In this document: positions 1-8,244 of the stretch, one piece after another
Numbering within the stretch: position 1 is the stretch's first letter
How the letters are laid out: the number at the start of each line of letters is the position of its first letter
Assembly: GCA_044355655.1 (NCBI GenBank)
Contig: JBIKXS010000036.1
Location: 1-33,757 of the forward strand
From: UBA3064 sp023258775
GTDB taxonomy: Bacteria; Pseudomonadota; Gammaproteobacteria; Burkholderiales; Burkholderiaceae_E
Length of the DNA: 33,757 nt
Direction: 5' to 3'
The notes under the pieces: generated by a model
Database searches by the model: none
Seen by the model: the letters and a program-made list of their open reading frames with translations, nothing else
Told to the model about the DNA's origin: nothing
Made by a program: the position numbers and the translations under genes

Positions 1-2
1 GC

Positions 3-212
3 GAATGGTTCGACCATCTTGCCAAGCTCTACAACTTACCTGCCGTACCGCGTGTATCGGCTGAGGCTGTAAAGCAAGCGGTAAGCCCTATGATGTGGTC
101 GTTTATGCAGGAGTCGCGGCGCATCCACAATGGTCGTATGCTTCAAGAACTAAAGCCGAGGCTGAAAGCACCCAATGCAAGACGATTTCTAGAGCAATTG
201 ATAAGCGCTTAA
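3..212 (+). CDS. C-terminal fragment of an NAD(P)-dependent epimerase/reductase (YeeZ-like SDR), 5' truncated
   Basis: An open frame enters from the left edge and ends at TAA 210-212, leaving 69 residues. The fragment carries a segment FMQESRRIHNGRML followed by ELKPRL. This matches the C-terminal end of extended or atypical SDR proteins of the YeeZ type, where an SRR-x-x-N-x-R/K-x-x-x-E-L block closes the substrate-binding lobe. The Rossmann half lies outside the window, so cofactor and substrate cannot be judged. The gene runs in the same direction as the corA-like gene 69 bp downstream. The call rests on this short conserved block only; a different epimerase subfamily is possible. Confidence 0.55.
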   Translation, partial: EWFDHLAKLYNLPAVPRVSAEAVKQAVSPMMWSFMQESRRIHNGRMLQELKPRLKAPNARRFLEQLISA

Positions 213-281
213 ATGCCTAGACCACGATCGCTGCCGCGTTGTCACGATTAAGGCCTACAATCCCGCGAAAATTCGCAAATC

Positions 282-1247
282 ATGATCAACGCCTTCTCTC
301 TTGAACAAGGTCGATTGCAGCAAGTGCAAATCGACGCGCTTGAGGACTTGCTCCATTGCAAGCCTGTCTGGGTCGACTTTGTCGATGCGACCGATGAAGA
401 AAATGCCTGGGCTGAGCAGGTCTTTGGATTTCGACTTCCTAACGAGGCTGATTCGGGTGATATCGAGGCAAGTGCCCGCTTTTTTGAGGAGCCCGAAGGC
501 GAGTTGCATATTCGAACCGACTTTATCCTGCAAGACGATGAGGAAGGTAGCGAAAACATCCGGGTGGCATTCGTTATAAGAAACGAGATTCTCTTTTCGG
601 TTCACCGTGAAGATTTGCCCGTGTTTCGGCTACTGCGTATGCGTGCACGACGGCAACCGGGTTATGTAGGCGATGCAAAAGATGTGCTTTTGGAGCTTTA
701 TTCGGCCGACGTCGAGTACTCTGCCGATGCGCTTGAAGACATGTATGAGCGGCTTGATGAGTTTTCACGCCGCGTACTCGACGATGAGCTCAATGACAGC
801 ATTGCAGCATCGATCCTGGCGAGCATCGCTAAGGAAGAGGATTTAAACGGCCGGATTCGCCGCAATGTCATGGACACGCGCCGAGCGGTGTCGTTTCTTA
901 TGCGAGCGCGTCTTTTAAACGCCGATCAATTCGAAGACGCCCGTCAAATTTTGCGTGATATCGACTCGCTCGATAGCCACACGGAATTTTTGTTCGACAA
1001 ATTGAACTTTTTGATGGACGCAACCATTGGCTTTGTGAACATCAATCAAAACAAAATCATTAAGATTTTCTCGGTCGCCTCAGTTGCCATGCTCCCCCCC
1101 ACCTTGATTGCGAGTATTTACGGGATGAATTTTCAGCACATGCCCGAACTTGGAAAGGAATGGGGCTATCCGTTTGCACTGGCCTTGATGGTCGTGTCGG
1201 TCGTTGTGCCATTTTGGTGGTTTAGGCGCAAGGGCTGGCTGCGTTGA
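282..1247 (+). CDS. corA: CorA family divalent metal (Mg2+/Co2+) channel
   Basis: This 321-residue protein matches the CorA/MIT family in length and layout. A long acidic and helical cytoplasmic domain fills about residues 1-255. Two membrane helices close the C-terminus, and the signature YGMN sits at the end of the first one (GMN about residues 281-283), followed by the periplasmic loop FQHMPELGKEWGYP. The protein ends with a basic tail (WWFRRKGWLR), as expected for the cytoplasmic side. CorA forms homopentamers in the inner membrane that admit Mg2+ and are gated by intracellular Mg2+. The ATG at 282 has no strong Shine-Dalgarno. The stop TGA overlaps the TTG start of the next gene (TTGA), so the two are probably translationally coupled. 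Selectivity (Mg2+, Co2+, or Zn2+ as in ZntB) cannot be read from sequence alone. Confidence 0.93.
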   Translation: MINAFSLEQGRLQQVQIDALEDLLHCKPVWVDFVDATDEENAWAEQVFGFRLPNEADSGDIEASARFFEEPEGELHIRTDFILQDDEEGSENIRVAFVIRNEILFSVHREDLPVFRLLRMRARRQPGYVGDAKDVLLELYSADVEYSADALEDMYERLDEFSRRVLDDELNDSIAASILASIAKEEDLNGRIRRNVMDTRRAVSFLMRARLLNADQFEDARQILRDIDSLDSHTEFLFDKLNFLMDATIGFVNINQNKIIKIFSVASVAMLPPTLIASIYGMNFQHMPELGKEWGYPFALALMVVSVVVPFWWFRRKGWLR

Positions 1248-2182
1248 CACCCCAGTCAAGCCCCGAAGCAGCACATAGGCAAAGCCTCAGCGGGTCACCG
1301 ATCTCAGCAGCACAGATCGCACTCATTCTCTTGTTAGCGACCACGCTCGGCGCAAACCATATCGCTGCGCGCGTCGCTTTTGATCACGGCACAAGCGTAC
1401 TTTTTGCCGTGAGCATGCGCTCGGCGGGAACGGCAGTCGTCCTGGGCTGCTGGCTCTTGCTGATTCATCAGCGCATCGTGATCCCGTCTGAGCTACGTTT
1501 GAAGGCGCTCGCGGTGGGCTTACTTGTGAGCGCTCAAAGCTTTTTTCTTTACTCAGCAGTCCAGCGTATGCCGGTTGCACTTGCCTTGCTGGTTTTCAAC
1601 CTTTTTCCCATGATGCTGGGCTTCCTGTCCTGGGGCCTTGGCGGAGATCGCCCGAGTCGCCGCGCCTGGATTGGCATGCCGATTGCACTGGGTGGCCTGA
1701 TGTTGGTACTCGACGCACCCTCAAAGGGCTTGGAACTGGCATCCTGGGACCATCGCTTTCTGGCCGGCATCGGTTTTGCGCTGGCCGCAGCGCTAAGCAT
1801 GGCGTTGATCATGGCGCTCACCCAGCGTTGGCTTACCCCGATTGAAGGCAAGGTGCGCGCCCTTTGCACCCTAAGCATCGTCGGCGTTGCTAGCCTAAGT
1901 GCTGGTCTTGCTGTGGGCGGCTTGACCATGCCCGCTGACCGCACGGGTTGGCTTGCAGTCTTGATCCTCACCCTGCTCTATGGCAGCGCCTTTAGCACCT
2001 TGCTGATTGCCGTTCCAAAAATTGGCCCGGTCAAGGCAGCACCTTTTTTTAATTTTGAACCTGTTGCTGCGATGGCCATGGGTTGGTTAATCCTTGATCA
2101 GTCAGTCAAAGCCATACAAATCACCGGAGCAGTCGTCGTGATTGCAGCGCTGGTTTTTATTAGTTGGCCAAAACGACATTGA
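1244..2182 (+). CDS. EamA/DMT superfamily transporter
   Basis: The product has 312 residues with about ten hydrophobic segments arranged as two repeats of five, the architecture of the drug/metabolite transporter superfamily. The first helix contains LGANHIAARVAFDHG, typical of EamA N-terminal repeats. The second repeat ends with a KAAPFFNFEPVAAMAMGW block, where EamA proteins carry their conserved Pro/Glu-containing helix. These are inner-membrane exporters of amino acids or other small metabolites; the substrate cannot be predicted. The start is the TTG at 1244, whose last two bases form part of the corA stop codon (TTGA). The gene converges on the SDR gene with only 35 bp between the two stops, and no intrinsic terminator is visible there. 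Confidence 0.88.
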   Translation: MTPQSSPEAAHRQSLSGSPISAAQIALILLLATTLGANHIAARVAFDHGTSVLFAVSMRSAGTAVVLGCWLLLIHQRIVIPSELRLKALAVGLLVSAQSFFLYSAVQRMPVALALLVFNLFPMMLGFLSWGLGGDRPSRRAWIGMPIALGGLMLVLDAPSKGLELASWDHRFLAGIGFALAAALSMALIMALTQRWLTPIEGKVRALCTLSIVGVASLSAGLAVGGLTMPADRTGWLAVLILTLLYGSAFSTLLIAVPKIGPVKAAPFFNFEPVAAMAMGWLILDQSVKAIQITGAVVVIAALVFISWPKRH

Positions 2183-2217
2183 CATCCATGGATCAGCGTG
2201 ATGGCTGGTATGACGCC

Positions 2218-2997
2218 TTAGTTATCGTGCGGATCAAACCAGTTATACAGTCCTAATCCACCATCGACCAGAATTTCGCTCCCCGTCACATAGCGCGAAA
2301 AGCGATCAATCAATAGCGTGAGCCCCATGGCTGCAACGTCTGCCGACTCGCCTAACCTTTGCATAGGAATTTTGGCCTGCAAACCTGGATTGGGCTTGAA
2401 CCCACCTGCAGCGATCGCACCCGGCGTTAATGCATTAACGCGAATGCCGTGCCTTGCGAGACTTCGAGCGAGTTCTTTGACTAGCATGAGCATCGCAGAC
2501 TTACTTGTGGAGTAATGAAGCAAATTTCTTGGCGTTGTGGCATGCAAGGAAGTCACAAAGAGCATACGTCCGGGCATCGCTCTAGCAATCAGATCTTTTG
2601 CCAAATGCCTTGCCATATGAAACCCTTCGGAAACATTGACTCGATACATCGCATCCCAGGTTTCATCACTGACAACATCCCAACGGTCGAGCTCGGACCG
2701 GGGCGGCGATGCAGCATGTACAAGCATTTGGATCGATCCGAAACGCGACACAGCATGCTCGACCGCCATGACACCAGAGCCTGCGACCGACAAATCAATC
2801 ACCGCGCCATCAGCCTCAGCACCTGCATCGCTAAGTGCACTGAGGCTTGCCGCCAATCGAGACGCATCAAGGTCAACAAGGAACAATTTTGCGCCCTCAG
2901 CAGCAAGCTCATGGCACATGGCACGGCCAATGCCATTGCCAGCACCCGTGACCAGCGCAGCTTCACCCGCCAGCATGGCCATCGACTTAGGCGCCAT
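2218..2997 (-). CDS. Short-chain dehydrogenase/reductase, classical SDR
   Basis: This is a 259-residue classical SDR. The cofactor motif TGAGNGIG is at residues 17-24. An Asp at about residue 42 follows beta-2 (LFLVDLD), which favours NAD(H) over NADP(H). The catalytic tetrad is complete: N121, S150, Y162 and K166 in the YSTSK motif. The usual NNAG after beta-4 is replaced by HAAS. The protein ends with a DGGLGLYNWF tail. Its start lies 11 bp inside the 3' end of the Mo-hydroxylase large-subunit gene, so translation is probably coupled and the enzyme may oxidise or reduce the hydroxylated product of that complex. That functional link is inference. The substrate is unknown. Confidence 0.9.
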   Translation of the reverse strand: MAPKSMAMLAGEAALVTGAGNGIGRAMCHELAAEGAKLFLVDLDASRLAASLSALSDAGAEADGAVIDLSVAGSGVMAVEHAVSRFGSIQMLVHAASPPRSELDRWDVVSDETWDAMYRVNVSEGFHMARHLAKDLIARAMPGRMLFVTSLHATTPRNLLHYSTSKSAMLMLVKELARSLARHGIRVNALTPGAIAAGGFKPNPGLQAKIPMQRLGESADVAAMGLTLLIDRFSRYVTGSEILVDGGLGLYNWFDPHDN

Positions 2998-5356
2998 GAT
3001 CCGACTGCCTGATCGCCGCCCAGACTTTTGGCGGCGTGAAAGGCATGTCCATGCTGCTTACCCCAAGCGGCCTTAGCGCTGCGATGACTGCGTTGGCAAG
3101 CGCGGGCAACGAGCCAGAGCAGCCTGATTCACCAACACCTTTTGAGCCTAAAAGGTTGAGGCTTGTGGGGACGTTAATCGTGTCGTTATGAATCGAACTG
3201 ACACAACCAGCGCGAGGCATGGCGTAATCCATATAGGATCCGCTCAGCAATTGGGCGCTACCTGGATCGTAAATCGCATGCTCGCAAAACGCCTGTCCCC
3301 AACCTTGAACAACACCGCCATGGACCTGTCCCTGAACGAGTTGCGGTGAGATCACTTTGCCCAAATCATCCACAGCGACATAGTTTAAAAGCTGCGTAAC
3401 GCCGGTGTCGGGATCAATTTCAACCTCGGCACAGTGGCATCCGTTTGGAAAAGTAGAACCCGAGGTCGCTTCACCAATGACCTCGAGTTCGTTTGCCAGA
3501 CCATCGGCCATCATTTCATCGATCAAGCTTTCAATACGGAGTGGACCCGCAAGCGCTGAGTGTTTTGTATCGCTATGGAAAGCAGCATTTTCAAAAGTTA
3601 TAGCATCTTCTGCGAGACCAAGCTTTCGCGCAGCATGCGGCTTCAATTTCGCGACCAGTGCTGCACACATCGCTTTAACCGCACTTCCTGCACCGTATAG
3701 GGTTCGAGAACCACCGGTGCTATTGCCGATGAGTTGATGTGCAGGATCGCCTGCGCGATAGCGAACTCTTGTCGCAGGCCAGCCAAGTTCGGACTCAATG
3801 ATTTGTGCAAACGAGGTCTCATGGCCCTGGCCCGAAGCGCCCGTGACCGCATAAACCATCATGTGTCCATCGGCAGAAAAACTCGCCTCAACCTGGTCTT
3901 TGGGCGCACCGCCCGGTCCGGATGCTTCGAGGTAGAAGGCAAGACCAATGCCGCGCAGCTTTCCCTGTGTAGCGCTTGCCTGCTGACGCGCCCGAAAGCC
4001 AGCGTAGTCCGACAATGCCAGTGCACGATCGAGGACCCTGTCAAAGTCGCCGCTGTCGTAAACCGTGCCGTTGGCCGTGGTGTAGGGGAAGGCGTCTCGG
4101 CTGATGAAGTTCAATCGCCGCAGTGCGACTGGGTCAAACCCATGCTCGTGCGCAGCGTGATCAACAAGTCGTTCAATGGCATAAGCGATATCGGGTCGCC
4201 CTGCTCCACGGTAAGCGGAAATCGGCACCGTATTGGTGAAAACCAGGTCCGATCTCATGGCTAGTGCAGGAACCTTGTAGACACCGCCCATGGTGATCGA
4301 CAGGTTCCGGGTACCGATATGGGTGCTGAAGTAACAGTTATAAGCGCCTAAATCGACTTCGTCTTCAAAGCGGATTGCCAAGAAGCGGCCTTGTTCGTCC
4401 ATGGCAATCGAACCCTCAAGCGCTAAAGCTCGGCCGTGAAAATCAGACAAAAAAACTTCGGAACGCGAACCAACCCATCGCACAGGCTTTTCGAGCTTTC
4501 GCGCCGCGAGCATGACCAGCACATGTTCACTGAATGCGCCGCTTCGAATGCCGAAGGAGCCGCCCACGTCTTGGGCGAGCACCTCAATCGACTCAGCCGG
4601 CCACTTAGTAATGGCCACCAAGTAATTGAGCATGCCCACCATGCCTTGGTTGGGCGCATGCAGACGGGTTTTTTGCGTGTGCGAATCGTGGATAGCCACC
4701 ACAGCACGTGGCTCCATCGGCGACGGAATTAGCCGCTGACTCTCCACCCTCAACTTGCTCACAAAACGAGCGGCCGCGAAGGCCTTTTCAACCGCCTCAG
4801 AGTCGCCGGCTTCAAAACGCAGCGAGAGGTTGCCAGCTACCTCTGGATGGAGTTGCGGAGCACCGTCTGCGAGCGCGTCGCCTACGGTCGCCACTGCCGG
4901 CAATTCCTCAAAATCCAGGACTGCTAGTTCTGCAGCGTCCTGCGCAGCCCGAGCAGTGCTCGCAATCACCATAGCGATGGGCTGGCCAGCAAAAAGGACT
5001 TTGTCGGAGGCTAGTACCGGCATAAGCGCCTGCTTTTGAGGGGTGCCGTCCCGAGCCTTATTGGTCACCGCATTGGGAAGCGAAGCAAAACCTGCCTCGG
5101 CCACATCGCTTGCGGTCAGTACAGCCACCACACCCGGCGCTTCGCGCACCGCCGAATAATCAGCTTTTCTTATAAGTGCGTGGGCAACTTGTGAGCGGAT
5201 CACATAGGCATGGAGCATGCCGGGATAAATCCAGTCGGCCGCATAACGGCCCGTTCCCGTTACCAGCCGCAAATCCTCCTGGCGCGCAGGCTCGATGCCT
5301 TTAGGAAAGCGAAAGTCGGCGCTTTGGGGCTGTCTCATTGAGATCGCTGCATTCAT
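2987..5356 (-). CDS. Molybdopterin-binding large subunit of a xanthine dehydrogenase-family hydroxylase (CoxL-like, form II type)
   Basis: A 789-residue protein of the xanthine dehydrogenase/CO dehydrogenase large-subunit family. An N-terminal Ald_Xan_dh domain (about 20-135, with RYAADWIYPGMLHAYVIRS) is followed by the Mo-binding domains. Cofactor and active-site motifs visible are GGSFGIR, AYRGAGRP, GASGQGHET and, near the C-terminus, GVGESGCSG, where Glu is the expected base. The active-site loop is AYRGAGR and not the AYRCSFR of true form I CO dehydrogenase, so CO oxidation is not predicted. The complex should hydroxylate an aldehyde or N-heterocycle using water. The start ATG overlaps the small-subunit stop by 4 bp. 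No XdhC/CoxD-F-type maturation gene is present in the window. Substrate unknown. Confidence 0.92.
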   Translation of the reverse strand: MNAAISMRQPQSADFRFPKGIEPARQEDLRLVTGTGRYAADWIYPGMLHAYVIRSQVAHALIRKADYSAVREAPGVVAVLTASDVAEAGFASLPNAVTNKARDGTPQKQALMPVLASDKVLFAGQPIAMVIASTARAAQDAAELAVLDFEELPAVATVGDALADGAPQLHPEVAGNLSLRFEAGDSEAVEKAFAAARFVSKLRVESQRLIPSPMEPRAVVAIHDSHTQKTRLHAPNQGMVGMLNYLVAITKWPAESIEVLAQDVGGSFGIRSGAFSEHVLVMLAARKLEKPVRWVGSRSEVFLSDFHGRALALEGSIAMDEQGRFLAIRFEDEVDLGAYNCYFSTHIGTRNLSITMGGVYKVPALAMRSDLVFTNTVPISAYRGAGRPDIAYAIERLVDHAAHEHGFDPVALRRLNFISRDAFPYTTANGTVYDSGDFDRVLDRALALSDYAGFRARQQASATQGKLRGIGLAFYLEASGPGGAPKDQVEASFSADGHMMVYAVTGASGQGHETSFAQIIESELGWPATRVRYRAGDPAHQLIGNSTGGSRTLYGAGSAVKAMCAALVAKLKPHAARKLGLAEDAITFENAAFHSDTKHSALAGPLRIESLIDEMMADGLANELEVIGEATSGSTFPNGCHCAEVEIDPDTGVTQLLNYVAVDDLGKVISPQLVQGQVHGGVVQGWGQAFCEHAIYDPGSAQLLSGSYMDYAMPRAGCVSSIHNDTINVPTSLNLLGSKGVGESGCSGSLPALANAVIAALRPLGVSSMDMPFTPPKVWAAIRQSDHGA

Positions 5357-5946
5357 CGGCTACTCCTTGCAGTCTGCGATTCGCGCATCTGAGCGGCAGC
5401 TTGCTTAACTGCCTTAACGATGTTGACATAGCCCGTGCAACGACAAAGATTTCCTGCCAAGCCCTCCAAAATCTGCTCGTCACTCGGATCAGGGTGGCGC
5501 CGTAATAAGTCTGTGCTGGCCATGATCATGCCTGGCGTACAAAAGCCGCACTGCAAGCCATGGCAGGCCGCGAACGCCGCTTGCACGGGGTGAACTTCAA
5601 ACGCAGGGATGCTAGCGTCGATACGCGCGGCAGCCTGATTCTGCGACACAGCTTCACGATCACGACGAAGTTCTTGCGCCATGCCCTCCCCATCGGATAA
5701 CGCATAGGACTGCGCTAAACCTTCAATCGTGAGTACCGAGCAACCCTCGGCTTGAACAGCGAGCATGGTGCAGGACTTGACCGCTTCACCATCGAGGTGG
5801 ACCGTACAACAGCCGCATTGGCTGGTGTCGCAACCCAAATGGGTGCCGGTCAGTGCAAATTGATCGCGCAAAAGATCAGCAAGTAATGTTCGCTCTTCGA
5901 CATCAACTTCCCTTTGCACGCCATTGATTGTCAAACTAATTTTCAT
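5353..5946 (-). CDS. 2Fe-2S subunit of the molybdenum hydroxylase (CoxS-like), with internal insertion
   Basis: A 197-residue iron-sulfur subunit. The first cluster is bound by the plant-ferredoxin-type set C39, C44, C47 and C59. The second is bound by the helical domain, C133/C136 (CGFCTPGM) and C168/C170 (CRCTGY). Family members are usually about 155-170 residues. The excess lies between the two domains: after TIEGLA (residues 73-78) a segment of roughly 35 charged residues (about 82-116) precedes the HPVQAAF helix that normally follows within a few residues. The protein passes electrons from the Mo site to FAD. The gene sits 5 bp after the FAD-subunit stop and overlaps the Mo subunit by 4 bp. 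Confidence 0.95.
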   Translation of the reverse strand: MKISLTINGVQREVDVEERTLLADLLRDQFALTGTHLGCDTSQCGCCTVHLDGEAVKSCTMLAVQAEGCSVLTIEGLAQSYALSDGEGMAQELRRDREAVSQNQAAARIDASIPAFEVHPVQAAFAACHGLQCGFCTPGMIMASTDLLRRHPDPSDEQILEGLAGNLCRCTGYVNIVKAVKQAAAQMRESQTARSSR

Positions 5947-5951
5947 TCGAA

Positions 5952-6755
5952 CTACACTCCGATCGATAATTGACTACGCGCTTTGGCAAGCATCACCGAT
6001 GCCAAATGGGCGCGATAAGTACCTGGTGCGTGCATATCTTCCATCAAGTCATCGCGTTCAAGTGAGGGCACCGGATCGCCTGCCGCGATCGCCGCTTCTG
6101 CCGCCTCCCATCGGAAAACACCCGCGCCCACGCCGGTGACAGCGACCCGCCAGTTGCCGTCTTGGTGTTCAGCGACGAATACGCCAGCCATGGCATAGCC
6201 TGTCGCCGGGTGAGGAAACTTTGCATAAGCTGCTCGACGCGGCAGGGGAAACTCGATTGCAACAATCATTTCGCGTTCTTCAAGCGCCGTTGAGAACATG
6301 CCTTGAAAAAAGTCTGCGGCCGGCATGCGCCGCCGGTCAGTCATGACGACTGCCCCGAGCGCCAATAGCGCACTGGGGTAGTCTGCCGCAGGGTCATTAT
6401 TGGCAACCGAACCACCGATGGTTCCACGAGCGCGAACCTGTGGGTCGCCGATCCCAGCGGCTAAGCGCGTGAGTGCAGGCAAATCGCCTGCAAGCCCTGC
6501 ATGCTGAGCAACCTCAACATGCCTGAGCGCTGCCCCAAGGCGCCACACGGCGCCAGCGCCTGTGCCGATGCGCTCGCAAACACGCAGGCTTTCAATCCTC
6601 GCGACATCGATAAGTTGGCTGGGCGAGGCGAGCCGGTGCTTGAGCGCAGGAATCAGCGTCATGCCGCCGGCGAGGAATTTCGCCTCCTCATCGGCTGACG
6701 CCAGTTCAAGTGCCGCTTCAACGGATGAAGGGCGTTGGTATCGAAATGCGTACAT
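5952..6755 (-). CDS. FAD-binding medium subunit of the molybdenum hydroxylase (CoxM-like)
   Basis: A 267-residue flavoprotein subunit with the two FAD-contact motifs of the family: AGGMTLIPALK (about residues 30-40) and TIGGSVANNDPAADYP (about 116-131). A C-terminal CO_deh_flav_C-type domain follows. I chose the ATG at 6753-6755 (MYAFRYQRPSS), because family members begin with M-x-x-F-x-Y at this point and an AGGGAG-type Shine-Dalgarno lies at about 6769-6774. A longer frame reaches 6815 but has no similarity there. This is the first gene of the FAD - FeS - Mo - SDR unit, transcribed away from the antiporter gene. Confidence 0.92.
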   Translation of the reverse strand: MYAFRYQRPSSVEAALELASADEEAKFLAGGMTLIPALKHRLASPSQLIDVARIESLRVCERIGTGAGAVWRLGAALRHVEVAQHAGLAGDLPALTRLAAGIGDPQVRARGTIGGSVANNDPAADYPSALLALGAVVMTDRRRMPAADFFQGMFSTALEEREMIVAIEFPLPRRAAYAKFPHPATGYAMAGVFVAEHQDGNWRVAVTGVGAGVFRWEAAEAAIAAGDPVPSLERDDLMEDMHAPGTYRAHLASVMLAKARSQLSIGV

Positions 6756-6919
6756 GATTGACCAAAGGCTCCCTGAAAGCGTTGTCAATGAGTGGGGAAT
6801 TATGTTGCCATGCACCTGTCTTTAGGCGATCCTTGAGCCCAATGATTGTGGCTGGTTCGAGTATTCGTTCCAAAAAGACCGCAAGCAAGCTCGCGAAGCT
6901 TAACCAAGGAGAGCCTTTC

Positions 6920-8197
6920 GTGGAATCGATTCAGTGGATTGGTGCCGGCATTTTTGCAATCGCCGTGCTACATACCTTTTCAACCAAGTTTTTTGAGCAT
7001 CTCGCCCACACCAGACCCCAACATGCAGGGGTGTGGCATTTGCTTGGTGAAGTTGAGGTGGTCTTCGGCTTTTGGGCCATTATTCTTGTGGCGGTCATGC
7101 TGGCAACACTTGGCTTTAAGCCGGCAACTGAGTACCTTGACTCACGCAATTTCACCGAACCAATGTTCGTATTTGCGATTATGGTGATTGCGGCAAGCCG
7201 ACCAATATTAGAGCTCACGCGCGGCATCGTGTTGCGCTTAGCAAACGCACTGCCCTTACCAGGCGTCGTGGCCTACTTTTTCCTCGCGCTATCAGTGATT
7301 CCTCTGCTCGGCTCCTTCATCACCGAACCTGCCGCGATGACGCTTGCTGCGCTGATGTTACGCGACGGTCTCTACACAAAAAACCCATCCAACCGGCTGA
7401 AGTACGCGGCACTCGGGGTATTGTTTGTCAACATATCGATCGGTGGGACTCTCACACCTTTTGCTGCGCCACCAGTTCTCATGGTGGCAGCGAAATGGGG
7501 CTGGGATCTTCCCTTCATGATGAGTCATTTTGGCTGGCGCGCGGCGCTCGCTGTGTTTGTAAATGCTAGCGTGGTGACCCTTCTTTTTTACCGCGAACTT
7601 GCAACCATCAGAATGAACGACCATAGCGAGGCAGGCCCCAATCCGATGACTGCCAAACACGAGCCTATCCCTTTTGTTATTTATGGCTTTCATGTCTTGC
7701 TACTCGCTGGCGTGGTGGTTTTTGCTCACCATCCTTCAGCGTTCATGGGCTTATTCCTGCTCTTTATGGGGGTGGCTACAGCCTATCCCCAGTACCAGGA
7801 CCGGCTGATTCTTCGTGAGGGCTTGTTGGTGGCCTTCTTTTTGGCAGGCTTGGTCGTGCTTGGCGGGCAACAACAATGGTGGCTCGAAAGCTTGCTTCGC
7901 AGCATGTCTCCAGACACAGTGTTTTGGGCTGCGACCGCACTCACGGCGATTACCGATAATGCAGCGCTGACCTACCTCGGTTCTTTGGTTGAAGGGCTGA
8001 GCCCAGAGTTCAAATACGCCCTTGTTGCTGGTGCCGTCACTGGCGGTGGCTTGACGGTGATTGCAAACGCCCCCAACCCAGCCGGCTTTGCGATCCTTAA
8101 AGGCTACTTCGACGAGGAGGCCATTAGTGCGGCGGGCTTATTTGCAGCGGCTGCACTGCCAACCTTAGTCGCTGCCCTAGCCTTCAAATACCTTTAA
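6920..8197 (+). CDS. Putative Na+/H+ antiporter (polytopic membrane protein)
   Basis: The product is a 425-residue membrane protein with about eleven hydrophobic helices. It resembles the putative Na+/H+ antiporter family that shares the ion-transporter fold with NhaD-like carriers. Recognisable blocks are the polar helix break SFITEPAAMTLAALMLR, the glycine/proline-rich NISIGGTLTPFAAPP, and in the second half TAITDNAALTYLGSL with VIANAPNPAGF. The two halves look like inverted repeats, each carrying an acidic or Asn-rich discontinuous helix. I chose GTG 6920: AAGGAG sits 8 bases upstream, and the frame upstream (open from 6758) encodes a non-conserved basic stretch. The gene is divergent from the Mo-hydroxylase unit. 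Ion specificity is inferred from family resemblance only. Confidence 0.8.
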   Translation: MESIQWIGAGIFAIAVLHTFSTKFFEHLAHTRPQHAGVWHLLGEVEVVFGFWAIILVAVMLATLGFKPATEYLDSRNFTEPMFVFAIMVIAASRPILELTRGIVLRLANALPLPGVVAYFFLALSVIPLLGSFITEPAAMTLAALMLRDGLYTKNPSNRLKYAALGVLFVNISIGGTLTPFAAPPVLMVAAKWGWDLPFMMSHFGWRAALAVFVNASVVTLLFYRELATIRMNDHSEAGPNPMTAKHEPIPFVIYGFHVLLLAGVVVFAHHPSAFMGLFLLFMGVATAYPQYQDRLILREGLLVAFFLAGLVVLGGQQQWWLESLLRSMSPDTVFWAATALTAITDNAALTYLGSLVEGLSPEFKYALVAGAVTGGGLTVIANAPNPAGFAILKGYFDEEAISAAGLFAAAALPTLVAALAFKYL

Positions 8198-8214
8198 AGT
8201 TCTCGAGGGGCTGA

Positions 8215-8226
8215 CCCGTTCACGGG
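8215..8226 (+). other. Small inverted repeat just upstream of the double-hotdog gene
   Basis: CCCG at 8215-8218 and CGGG at 8223-8226 form a four-base-pair GC stem with a TTCA loop. It lies between the antiporter stop and the ATG at 8245. It has no T-run, so it is not a canonical terminator. It lies next to the only purine-rich tract (GGAAGG) that could serve as a distant ribosome-binding site. A role in modulating translation is speculation. Confidence 0.25.
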
Positions 8227-8244
8227 AAGGCCCGATTTGCGGAT

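Noticed and set aside
239..261. Promoter for corA from TTGTCA and TACAAT
   Set aside because: The boxes match consensus well, but the spacer is only 11 bases, too short for a sigma70 promoter.
2987..5356. Carbon monoxide dehydrogenase large subunit
   Set aside because: The active-site loop is AYRGAGR; the form I CO dehydrogenase loop with Cys (AYRCSFR) is missing, so only the broader hydroxylase family is supported.
6758..6919. 54-residue N-terminal extension of the antiporter
   Set aside because: The frame is open, but the segment is hydrophilic and basic and overlaps the divergent leader of the Mo-hydroxylase unit; the GTG at 6920 has a strong Shine-Dalgarno and begins at the conserved membrane segment.
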